From contig BFEA01000228.1 of the NCBI GenBank assembly GCA_003427395.1, positions 1,636,971 to 1,677,137 of the forward strand: a stretch of DNA of 40,167 bases. Direction: 5' to 3'. This document shows, in pieces, positions 12,375 through 21,660 of this stretch. The translations under genes and the position numbers were made by a program. The DNA is from Chara braunii (lineage: Eukaryota; Streptophyta; Charophyceae; Charales; Characeae). Position 1 is the first letter of the stretch; every line of letters begins with the position of its first letter. The notes under the pieces are model-generated. The model did not search any database, was not told the origin of the DNA, and saw only the letters and a program-made list of their open reading frames with translations.

Positions 12375-13123
12375 GGTTACCGGCGTTCGCAACGGGCCGA
12401 ACACCCGAACCCGAACGCCCGAACGTACGGGACCCCTTCAGGAGGCGTTCGGCCGTTCGTGCCGAACGCGGAAAAAAAAAAAAAAAAAAAAAAAAAAAAT
12501 TCAAAAAATTCCGAAAACAAACTATGTTATGGAGAAACATAAACTAAACAACATTTGCGAGGGCACTACATCCAAATTCTTTACCAAATTTGAATAAAAA
12601 ATCCAATACTGAAAATAAACACAATGATAAAAATAAGAAAAAATAAAAAGAGAATTAAAANGAGTGAGTGTGCCAGCACCTTTTTGACATTGCCATCTTT
12701 GCCGATTTTTAATTATTTTTTGGCATTGACAAATACCTTGAAAATTTACAGATATGTAGTTTACATAATCAATAACGCATTAAAAAGTTTTCAAAAAATA
12801 ATAATTTTTTTTAGGCCCCGAAATAAAGTGAAAACGAAAAGTTAAAAGTGAAAAAAAAAAAAATAGTACCTGATCGAGCACGTTTTGACACCCCCATCTT
12901 TCACAATTTTTAATGTTTTTTTGGCTTAGCAGAATGACTTCCAAATTTATACGCGTGTAGGTTACATCATAGAGAACTCACAAAACAAATTTGAGAAAAC
13001 AAAACTTATTTTTAGGCCTCGAAAGATTTTTTGGCGGGGGCCAAACCTGGAGGTGTTCGGCCCCCGAACGCCCGAACGTTCAGGGGCCAGCCCGGGGGCC
13101 CCCGAACGTTCGGTCAGGTAACC
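12375..13123. mobile_element. Family 2 TIR element, copy A (749 bp)
   Basis: Ends GGTTACC (12375) and GGTAACC (13117-13123) form a 7-bp terminal inverted repeat. Next to each end are GC-rich blocks full of CGAACG/CGTTCGG words, and the interior is AT-rich with a long A run (12470-12499). Internal landmarks shared with copy B include TGCCATCTTTG, GAAAATTTACRGATRTGTA, CGAGCACGTTTTGACAC and TTTTTGGCGGGGGCC. No transposase ORF, so it is non-autonomous. It splits family 1 copy 2. It is Mutator-like judging by copy B's 10-bp duplication (inference). Confidence 0.8.
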
Positions 13124-13268
13124 TTGTATATATATATATATTTTTTTACTTGGGCGGGCAAGTGACGTCGGCCCACTCTGGTAGCCTGAACCTTTTATTA
13201 TTTTGGGTTCAGTGTCAAAGGTGAAACATATACAACCAACAATACAAGGGTTGTAAAACCCTCCAACC

Positions 13269-15418
13269 TTGTATCCCAGATGGAGCCCCACCTTTATGCA
13301 AATAAATTTAAAAAAAAAAAAAAAAAACTTTATTTTCAGAGTTGAAAAGAAAAAAAAACACACGTAAAACTAGTTAGACAACAAATGACACAAAGTATTT
13401 AAAAGGTCAACTATGACTTTACAAAGAGATTGCATTGCAATTTTGATTTTAGTATTCGTTTTTAAAGTTGCGCCCATCGTTTGGAGGTTTTTTTTTACAT
13501 ATTTTTATTTTTTAAATAAGCTCCTCATCTTTCAACGTAAAAAATACAACCTTTTGGCACTATAAACGAATATAATGTTTATCAAGTTAGTGTTATCCAT
13601 ATACATTGCCCATACATTATCCTTACGTGAAGACAGTAGCATTTGTGCGATTAACTTTCGGCACCTCACCCTTCTAACCAAGCTATGGCCCGAAAAGCAG
13701 CAAGTAAAGGACCTACTTAGGTAGAGTGACATTGGGGGTTGGAGAAAAAAGTTGGTTGCATCATATTCCATTATTATTTCATGTCATGACCAAGTCGTTG
13801 AAAGTTGTTAAGGGTGGTTCCGCACAACATTATCAAATTATAAATGTTTGGTTCAACATGAAGATTATGAGAGTCTATGAGTTGGGAATCACACATTGTG
13901 ATGTTATCGATGATAAATAATTGTGTAATACACAATTATTACTTGTCCTCAACTTTCCCTGACGTGGAACAAATGAGCCTAGTATTTAATAGTCATCCTT
14001 CATTTGCTATGTGGTGTTGACAGTGTGCGTACGATATGAACTTATGTGTGTGCATTTTAGACCCTAATCCCTTATTTCGTTGTTGTGATTTATAATTAAC
14101 AATCAAATGTATGTAGGAGCAAAATAATTACAAATGTTATTATCAACCGGAACATTATTTTTTACTTTGCAATTTAATTAGTATTTTCTTACAAAAAAAA
14201 ACAACGTACGTACGTTGTATTCGAATACCTTCAAACTACCTTCTAAAATTAAAATTTTAGAAATTATTTTTTTTACCGAATAGAGCCGACATCAAATACA
14301 ATGTACGTACGCTTTATTCAAGTATAACGTATGTATATCATATTAATACTTTTTAAATTTTAAACTAAAAAAAAAGAGTTGTACAAAAATGCAATACAAA
14401 CAATTTTTGCATGAGGGGCTTGTTGAGATACACAGTCAAATCCAACTTAAAAAAAAACGAGGATTAATCTGTACTTTATTGCAAGGATATTTTTTTTTTT
14501 TTTTTTTTTTAGAATTTCAATTAAAATAAAAATAAAAAACGTACGATGTACAAAATTAAATGCAAACAATTTTTTTTCGAGGATTTTTGTTAAATTCCCA
14601 ACCAAATTCGAGAAAAAAAAAATAGCGATACTGGAGGTTTCTTGAAAGTTATGCCATAAAAGTCGTTTTATAACGTACGTACATTGTATTTGAATACAAC
14701 GTACCCCGTACATTCTATTCGTATACAAGGTACATATATTTTTTTATGGTAAAAAGGTAGGCTATTTAGTCTACATCTCATCAATCTGTTATGACAATTT
14801 TATTTTTATACATTTAAGGGAATCGAGGCTATTCATATGACTATATCTTAGTGTAATCAGTGTTAAACATATTGGTCCTCATGTGTTATGCAATTAAATT
14901 ATCTTCCTCTCTTTCATAATGGTATGAAACATGTTGTTGTACGATGTATAAGTCTATTAAATACAAAATATATAAGTGTTAGTCACTCAGAGTGGTGCAT
15001 TATCTTACATATTGAGAAACCTTACAACAACAAGTTTAATGAAACTTAAGTGGTTGTCACGATATCCAATCTTTCGGGTATATCCCCAACGAGCTACCGA
15101 TGTACATACATTAATTTTTACTTGTTATGGTAAAGGTTTATTGACTAAACGTATTTGTCTAAACACAAATGTATTGAAAAATTTAATATTGTAAAAATGA
15201 AAGTAAAAAAACAAATATCTATGGTATAGCATCATATTGTTTGCAACAAGTCATTGCTAACATTATCAGTCCTCACCGAATACCTCTAACAGAATAATTT
15301 TTCATAAAACTGTCAAATGAAAAAAACTTTTATTTCAACAATTCTTCATCTTTCAAAATATCATTCCATACTATAAATTTTTATATAATTTTTATTTTTT
15401 TTGTTTTATGTGTCAATA
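13269..15418. other. AT-rich intergenic sequence without recognised genes
   Basis: Short low-complexity ORFs only. A direct repeat of about 80 bp (about 14383-14460 and 14545-14625, sharing TGTACAAAAWT and GCAAACAATTTTT) and a set of CGTACG palindromes are described separately. No protein or RNA gene recognised. Confidence 0.45.
14201..14735. repeat. Spaced CGTACG palindromes followed by TATTCGAATA
   Basis: At 14201-14218 ACAACGTACGTACGTTGT is a perfect 18-bp palindrome, overlapped by GTATTCGAATAC (14217-14228), another perfect palindrome. Diverged versions of the pair occur near 14301-14330 (ATGTACGTACG, TTATTCAAGTATA), near 14671-14698 (AACGTACGTACATTGTATTT, GAATACAAC) and at about 14698-14735. 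Partial CGTACG words also occur near 14539. The function is unknown; it could be the subterminal repeat of an old element. Confidence 0.6.
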
Positions 15419-15428
15419 TTCCTGTAGG
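15419..15428. repeat. Target-site duplication of family 2 copy B
   Basis: TTCCTGTAGG here is repeated exactly at 21947-21956, 6.5 kb away, bracketing family 2 copy B and the retroelement inside it. Ten bases is within the range for Mutator-like transposons. Confidence 0.85.
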
Positions 15429-15913
15429 CACGGTAACCGGCGTTCGGGACGGGCCGAACGCTCGAACGTATGGGACCCCTTGGGGATGCGTTCGGCCATT
15501 CGGATCGAACGCGGAAAAAAAANAAAAAAAAAATCTGAAAAAAAAAAAAAATCTGAAAAAAAAAAAATGTTATGGAGAAAAATAAATTATACAAGATTTG
15601 CCTGAGCATTATATCCGAATTCCTTACCAAATTTGAAACAAAAATAAAATACGGAAAACAAATACTAATAATTAGTAATAATAAAAATAAATAAAAATAA
15701 AAAGAGAATTAAATTTAGTGAGTGCGCGAGCATGGTTTCGACAATGCCATCTTTGGCGATTTTTTATTTTTTCTTGGCACAGCCAAATGCCCTGAAAATT
15801 TACGGATGTGTACTTTACATAATACAAAACCCACTAAAAAAGTTTAAAAAAATAATAAAATTGTTTAGACCCCGAACCAAAGTGAAAACAAAAAGTAAAA
15901 AGTGAAAAAATAC

Positions 15914-15925
15914 GTGGGCGAACAC
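15914..15925. repeat. Target-site duplication of the Penelope-like element
   Basis: GTGGGCGAACAC here corresponds to GTGGGCGAGCAC at 21682-21693, with one mismatch. In family 2 copy A the junction region reads CGAGCACGTTTTG without interruption. A further GTGGGCGA lies just inside the right end (about 21660-21667), making a short tandem GTGGGCGATGCCCATGTCATA structure there. Confidence 0.75.
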
Positions 15926-15926
15926 G

Positions 15927-16513
15927 GTGGAAGATTTTCCAAGCAACAATCGCAAGTGACAAACATCACTGTGAGACATGCAAGACAAGACAGATGGGAC
16001 GAAGAAGATGGAGAAATAGAAAAACGAATCCCTCGAGCGCCGTCAGCTCGTATAATATTCAATGAAAGTTGAAAGTAGGTAAAGTGGCGCGAAGCGCCAT
16101 AGCATGAAGCTAAAAAACTAGCAAGTACCCTACGAGTCTCGGTCGGCAGCTAGTGAACCGGCCATCATCAGGGGTGGCGCTGGTGACAAATGTGAAAAGA
16201 ATCCTACACCATATAGTAATGATAGTAAACCAAAAAATCCGTCCGTAGTACCATCCTAAAAGATCCAACAACTGGACCGATGTCCGGAATAGTTGTCCCT
16301 AGGAATAGACCGCTAGCCTAAAACAATAGCCTGACTATACTTTCCACCTGGTAAAACATTGGACCCAGGCCGACCAATCGCCTCCAACCTTGGTATTAAA
16401 AGTCGTAAGGGCATCATCGAAAACCTAGTCAGGAAAATCTCTGGCCCGAAGTTTCATCTTAAGACTGAACAAGTAGGCCGCCTCAGTAGCCAGTAGTGTG
16501 CCCATGTTATATG
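15927..16513 (-). repeat. Pseudo-LTR, 3' copy
   Basis: 587 bp, from GTGGAAGATTTTCC to CCCATGTTATATG, aligning without gaps to 21074-21660. I count about 28 differences (roughly 95% identity), nearly all transitions. It contains the hairpin GGCGCGAAGCGCC (16086-16098), a degenerate hammerhead (16120-16180) and the end of the RT reading frame. Direct pseudo-LTRs are typical of Penelope-like elements. Confidence 0.9.
16120..16180 (-). ncRNA. Degenerate hammerhead-ribozyme-like core
   Basis: Same layout as the candidate in the other pseudo-LTR: CTGATGA (complement of 16165-16171), stem II, then GAGAC instead of GAAAC, then GTA and GGGT pairing with ACCC. Stem II carries a C-A mismatch (GGCCGG / CCGACC). 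The changed core A and the broken helix imply that this copy no longer cleaves. Confidence 0.4.
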
Positions 16514-19243
16514 CCTTGTGGAAAAAAAAATAAAGAACTGCAAACTTCTATTGTTTGCTGCAGAAAGAATTATAATTTTGCAGATTTTGAAAAACGATCC
16601 CTTTTCTGTCCAGCAAAAGTTAATGGCTCTTATGTAGAGTTGGCAATATACCTTTATCGGGCGTTCCCCAACCAGTATTCTACAACCCAAGTATGGCCAT
16701 TCCAATCCTTCACTAGTACTTTCTAACACCAGGTGTTTATCATAGCAAGAAGTCCTGAATTTGGAAAGAATATTCTCAACTTTGACCTTAGACTCAACAT
16801 TACCTAACTTATATTTAAGAAATACTGACACGTCATCTATAAGTCTACCTCCTTTAACTAATGCAACGTCGTTCCCCAGTCCTTTTAAGAAAGTAAATTG
16901 GCTATGTGCACACATTGAACATGCTAATGCTGGACTTGAGGATTTTCCCATAGGAATACCTAGCGTTTGCTTGAACACAGAACCTCATGCCAAAGTGAAG
17001 GTATTTTCCAAATCATACTGCACAAATCTAATTAACACCAAAAATCTTACTGATTTGTAACCCACGTTCCCAGCTGTAACCTTAGATAGACGTACAAGCT
17101 TCTTTTGACCATGCACTAAACATTTGTAAAAAACCCTCTCCTCAAACATACTAACTGCCCATTCAACAGCCAGCATAATAGTCGAATGCGACAATTGACA
17201 GAACAACTTTTTTACGTCAAAGCTTCCCGCCAACACTCCTTCATCAACATGAACACTATTATTCACTCTCCTTAGAAAAGATGGTAACAAATTCGTATTA
17301 AGTAGGTTAAAATGACTCAGAGCAGACAGTCATTTTAGGAACTCGTTTACACATGTTGAAACTATGCTAGTTGCCCGACGAGAGGGATCTGACCATGAGG
17401 GACAAATAGGTCTCCATTTATTTATATCTTTATGCTTAGGTATGCCATAGGATCTACCCAACTTCCCATTCGCAATCCAAGGAGCAATTTGTGCAAATTT
17501 TCCCTCCCGATACGATTTTTCACAGTCCTCCAATACTGCCGACTCTTCCTTCTCCACCTTATGAAACCTTGGGTTATCTGTAAAAAGTTTCGACATTCCC
17601 CGAGCATACAATACGGGACAACATGCATAAGTGTCTCCCGCATTGTGATCTAACGGGCACAACACCAACCCTTCAAAACGCTTCCTCAGTAAAGTAACCT
17701 CTCCTTCCTCAATATGATCAACTGCCTTCGAACTAGCAACCAAACAATCACGAAGATTAAAACACAGAAAATCAACCTTGACACCGAAGAAATCTGACAG
17801 AGACAGGCAGATCTACTTCTTAAGATGACCTTGATTGCCTAAATAATTCGAAGATACGATGTTTTTGAAATTTAGCAAGTAAGCAGGTAACGACGAACCG
17901 AATTCACTGAAGCGGAAGGAAACATGCCCCTCCATGCGTGGAAACCCAAAATCCAACTTATTACATCCACACTCATGCTAATTCTTAACATAGTATTCAC
18001 GAAAGTTATGAATCAAATCACCTATGCTATTGTTCTTCGTCCAGACCAGCCTAAAACGGCGGCATACTAGATCGAGATATCGTGATGGAAAATCAAGGCC
18101 TCGTATAACCTTTTTACATAAATCCCGAATTGCATTCCTAACTAGCCTATCATCATATCTAATTCTAACTACTAATCTAGCCGATAAGTAGAGAGCTAAT
18201 TTCTTGCGACAGGCATGAGATAGAACCAACTTGAGAGTAGCCCGGGATTTCTTATTGGAGAAGGTACAAATGGCATGATATGATTGGATGAAGGTATCAA
18301 GATCCCAGTTGACTAGGTCCTTCCTGGAGGCAGGTTTGCTGAGTAAGCGAATAAGAGCAGGTTTGCGAGGTAGGGAACGTGAGTAAAGGCGAGAGATACA
18401 ATGAATGGACAAGCGTATATTGGATTTGAACCAAGATCGACTGTACTTGAAAAGCGAAATTGGAAGATTTGTGGTCGAGACTGCAGAAGAGTCAAAGAAA
18501 CGTTTGATTAGTGTTCAGTTGTCAGCGAAAGAGCGACCCGAGGTAATATGGATAGAGAAAGGAGTTGGGATTTTCAGATCTAAGGCATATTGTAAAACCG
18601 AAATGAGACTAGTAGAAGAGAACCCGAAAGATGAGACAAAAACAAACGGAGTCGTGGTAATTGTTTTCAAAACAGATCCCTCATACCCTTTCTTCTTGGA
18701 TCTTTCTTTCTTACCAGGTCGACAAATCTTACGGGGTAGTCTCTTCCTACCTACAGAGGAGTTCAAAGACGGAGAGAATGAGTTAATGAAGAATTTATCC
18801 ACACTAAGCAAGTCATGTTCAGCAACAGCAAAGATAGGGATAGCCACATAGTTATATACACCTACCCTACGAAACCATTTATACACACGATTTCTCTTAC
18901 CCTTACCATGAGGCAACGACGCGACAACATGCTCCTTCCACCTTGCTACAATAAATTTAGTAGTGCAGCCGATGTATGTATGGCGAAACCATGGAGAGAC
19001 GAGAGCATAGACTATCAGCCCAGGACAATCGTCAAAATCATAGTTCCTACAGAGTAGTATAGAAAAAAGATCAATAAATTTCTCACCCCAACGAATCTCC
19101 CCTCGAACAATCAATAAGATAACAATCAACCGAAAGATAAGCTGAATCTTGACCGTCGACAGCTCCTCCCGATAGTCACGACAAAGGCGAGCTAACTCCC
19201 GGAGATGTAACGTGCTCAGGGAGTGTCCTCACTCACTGATCAC
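16454..19243 (-). pseudogene. GIY-YIG endonuclease plus reverse transcriptase part of the Penelope-like element
   Basis: One continuous frame, read right to left. GIY-YIG domain about 19030-18690 (IVYALV, HTYIGCTT, RWKEH, then FSPSLN; the usual late Glu appears as Asp in SVDKFF). Basic helical linker 18690-17980. CxC motif HECGCNK at about 17960-17977. RT: CPLDHNAG (~17648-17660), YGIPKHKD and WRPICP, catalytic SFDV (Asp at 17216-17218), QTLGIPMGKSSSPALA (~16920-16970), catalytic LIDD (~16832-16840), WPYLGCR. Stops: TGA 19229, TGA 18515, TAG 17978, TAG 17813, TGA 17330, TGA 16985, TGA 16454; no frameshift. It would copy element RNA and nick target DNA. There is no Met between the first stop and GIY-YIG, which suggests it was made as a fusion with the upstream part. 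Confidence 0.88.
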
Positions 19244-20823
19244 TTATTCAGTCGACGTGGCATAATGTTGATCGTCCTCACCTCCATTCTGATCATGTTC
19301 TACCGGCTGCTCCGTATCCTTGAGCCAGTTATCGTAATCACGCCGTGCCCGGATCTCTGCTACGTCAGACTTAGCCTGCTCGAGTTTTATGTAAGTGATA
19401 CCCTCGAGTCTGCATGCTTCCTCCATGTCCGACTTCTTAGCCTGGCGCAACTCCTTCGATCGATTTTCCCGGAACTCTTTCATTTTTGCCTCCTCCAAGT
19501 CGTGCGCAACATCCGCCGCATTCCATGTTATCCCTTTGTTTACCTTCGCTGCTTCTTCATACGCATCGTCTTCCGATTCGACTTCCACTGTCTGAAAACT
19601 TCTTCGTAAGTTCCTTGGCGTGGTCTTCCTCAGCGTGGGCTTTCTGGCAGACATGCGGATGCAAGAGGCACTCATCCTTGCCATCCGTTCCTTGGCCAAT
19701 TCAACCTCTCTCTCAGCCATCTCCTTGGCCGCCAGGGCCGACTTGTATGCCTTATGCAGCGCTTCGAGGTCCTTAGGAGTATACATCGCCTCACCCATCG
19801 GATCTGATTTAGCCTTTCCCTTAGCGGGTCCTTCTGGCGGGCTGCTTTCAGTGACTATTTCCGCACCCCGCTTGCTTCGTAGTGAAACGAATTCCTCACT
19901 TAACTCCTGAAAGTCTTTCTTCAGATGGATGTTCTCCAATTTAAGTGAGGCTACCTCCACATTTTTTTCCTCCAAAGTTGTCCTCACCGTAGTGAGTTCT
20001 TTGATTTGTAGCTATATAGCCAGTATCTCATCTTGTTTGCCTTCGTCGTCTTTTTCGTGCCCTGCGCGATTCTTGAGTGCTTCGATCTCCAGTCGAAGAC
20101 GCTCTTCCTCACTTTCTTGGCTCTTTAGTCTCAACAGCGCTTCCTTCTCCTTCCTTGAGGCCTAAAGTCTGGACTCACTTGGCCCTTTTGCAACTTGCAT
20201 CTTCAACTCCTCCAACTCCTTTCTAAGCTTAACGACTTGACCTTCGTCATCATCTGGAATATCTACCTTCCTCCCCAACGCGGATTCACACACCGCCTTC
20301 ATGCTAGTCTTAACAATCTGCCCCAGCCTGGCTTCCTGTTACTCCCTCTCTTTGACTACCTGAATTCGTTTCTCCTCTTCATCTTGCAATCTCTTCTTCT
20401 CTTGCTGAAGAAGCTCAAGCTTGGCAGCCTCGCGTTTCCGTGTCTCCCGTTTTTCCACCTGTTCAGATAGAAGACCGTATAACCGATCAATCTTACCATC
20501 ATGATCACGCTCTCGATCATTGTAACCCCTCCCGACCACGGCTTAGAGTATCTATGGCCTTCATTCTGGTAACCTCCGTTGTAGCAGTCATTCCTATAGC
20601 CCTTGTTCTGCGGAGCTTCGTACGGCACGATCGCAGTTGAAGTGCTCAAAGAAGAACCTGGTGCGCTCGCAAGTGCTGGTAACAAACCAGAGTTCCCATT
20701 ACCGCCCATAGCACTTTGGATCCGAGCTGCCATCTCCGCCCCATGCTGCTGCCCTCGAAAGGGGCATTCTCTAATGAAGTGGCCCGGAAGCTTACAGAAG
20801 TGACATACACCGTAGCCTGACAT
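19244..20823 (-). pseudogene. Zinc-knuckle/coiled-coil (gag-like) N-terminal part of the Penelope-like element
   Basis: It starts with ATG at 20823 and a CCHC knuckle almost at once (CHFCKLPGHFIREC, residues 7-20), then a Gly/Asn/Ser/Tyr-rich stretch. A frameshift near 20530 leads into about 430 codons of Glu/Lys/Arg/Leu-rich coiled coil (20530-19600), SPPEGPAKGKAK (~19810-19850), LEALHKAY (~19750-19775), an Arg/Lys block and an acidic C-terminus. In-frame stops: TAA 20339, TAG 20162, TAG 20012, TAA 19244. It is in the same frame as the endonuclease-RT, only 15 nt separating its last stop from the next. Likely an RNA-binding, multimerising protein like retroelement ORF1/gag. A relative lies at 5155-6549. 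Confidence 0.8.
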
Positions 20824-21073
20824 CTTTATAACACCGAGGGACTACTCCGTCCCTGAAAGCGGGCAGCGCCCTATAAAACATCAACGCCAACTTAAAAAAC
20901 AGAGTAAGAAGCGGGAAAAGTAGAATAAAAGTATAAGAGTGAAGGTAGAAAGACGCAGAATAAGAAAGAACGGAAAAACCACCACTAAAGATAGGCATAG
21001 AAAGTGTCGAGTGACAGAGCACAATCACACGAGCGGGGTAACATCCCCCGTCGGTTGTTGCGTGAATGTCGCA

Positions 21074-21660
21074 GTGGAAGATTTTCCAAGCAACAATCGC
21101 AAGTGACAAACATCACTGTGAGACATGCAAGACAAGACAGATGGGACGAAGAAGATGGAGAGATAGAAAAGCGAATCCCCCGAGCGCCGTCAACTCGTAT
21201 AATATTCAATGAAAGCTGAAAGTAGGTAAAGTGGCGCGAAGTGCCATAGCATGAAATTAAAAAACTGGCAAGTACCCTACGCGTTTCGGCCGGTAGCCAG
21301 TGAACCGACCATCATCAGGGGTGGCGCTGGTGACAAATGTGAAAAGGATCCTACACTATATAGTAATGCTAGTAGACCAAAAAATTCGTCCGTAGTACCA
21401 TCCTAAAAGAACCAACAACTGGACCGATGTCCGGAATAGTTGTCCCTAGGAATAGGCCGCTAGCCTGAAACAATAGCCTGACTATACTTTCCACCTGGTA
21501 AAACATTGGACCCAGTCCGACCAATCGCCTCCAACCTTGGTATTAAAAGTCGTAAGGGCATCATCGAAAAACTAGTCAGGAAAATCTCTGGCCCGAAGTT
21601 CCATCTTAAGACTGAACAAGTAGGCCGCCTCAGTAGCCGGTAGTGTGCCCATGTCATATG
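21074..21660 (-). repeat. Pseudo-LTR, 5' copy
   Basis: 587 bp, gapless partner of 15927-16513. Relative to transcription (minus strand) it precedes the coding region. It preserves a better hammerhead core than its partner. Where the 3' copy has the stop at 16454, this copy reads TGG, so the 3' copy changed by a G-to-A transition. Confidence 0.9.
21266..21326 (-). ncRNA. Candidate type I hammerhead ribozyme in the pseudo-LTR
   Basis: Reading the minus strand: ACCC, CTGATGA (complement of 21312-21318), an extra T, GGTCGG, an 11-nt loop, CCGGCC, GAAAC (complement of 21283-21287), GC, GTA, then GGGT (complement of 21274-21277). The conserved core boxes CUGAUGA and GAAA are present. Stem II has 6 pairs including one G-U; stem I is ACCC/GGGU, with GCG/UGC possible beyond an internal loop. 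Stem III is only AC/GU, with the palindrome ACGCGT, as in hammerheads that act as dimers. Predicted cleavage follows GTA. The unpaired U before stem II is a deviation. Hammerheads are known in pseudo-LTRs of canonical Penelope-like elements. Confidence 0.55.

Larger units (their letters stand above)
12159..13190. mobile_element. Family 1 TIR element, copy 2, reversed and interrupted by a family 2 element
   Basis: The left part (12159-12374) matches the reverse complement of the right half of copy 1: CTACCAGTCGGGCC, the GGGTCCCGGGT block, AAGGTCCC and CACATCGATATT. The right part (13124-13190) matches the reverse complement of copy 1's left end (GGGCAAGTGA, CACTCTGGTAGCCT). Between them sits family 2 copy A (12375-13123). 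Without it the element is about 280 bp, close to copy 1. It is inserted in the second unit of the 331-bp tandem repeat, with CTTTTTA / CTTTTA at the flanks. Confidence 0.8.
11591..13268 (+). repeat. 331-bp tandem duplication; second unit split by nested elements
   Basis: Unit A runs 11591-11921. Unit B starts at 11922 (CATATTATT at 11591 and 11922), runs to about 12158, is interrupted, and resumes at about 13191-13268. Shared landmarks are GAGTTACAAAAAA, ACAATTTTGTTGGGTTCG, AGTGTCAAAGGTGAAACA and ACCCTCCAACC. Unit A supplies the empty site: its ATTTTTTATTATTTAGGG corresponds to CACTTTTTA (before 12159) joined to CTTTTATTATTTTGGG (from 13191). No coding potential. Confidence 0.85.

Noticed and set aside
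12253-12597. ORFs over the (TA)n and A-run region on both strands
   Set aside because: They span the junction of two nested transposons and consist of Ile/Tyr and Lys runs.
16985-19231. In-frame TGA codons as selenocysteine, as known in some Naiad elements
   Set aside because: TAG and TAA stops occur in the same frame, the TGA sites are not Cys positions, and at least one is TGG in the partner pseudo-LTR. Decay explains all of them.
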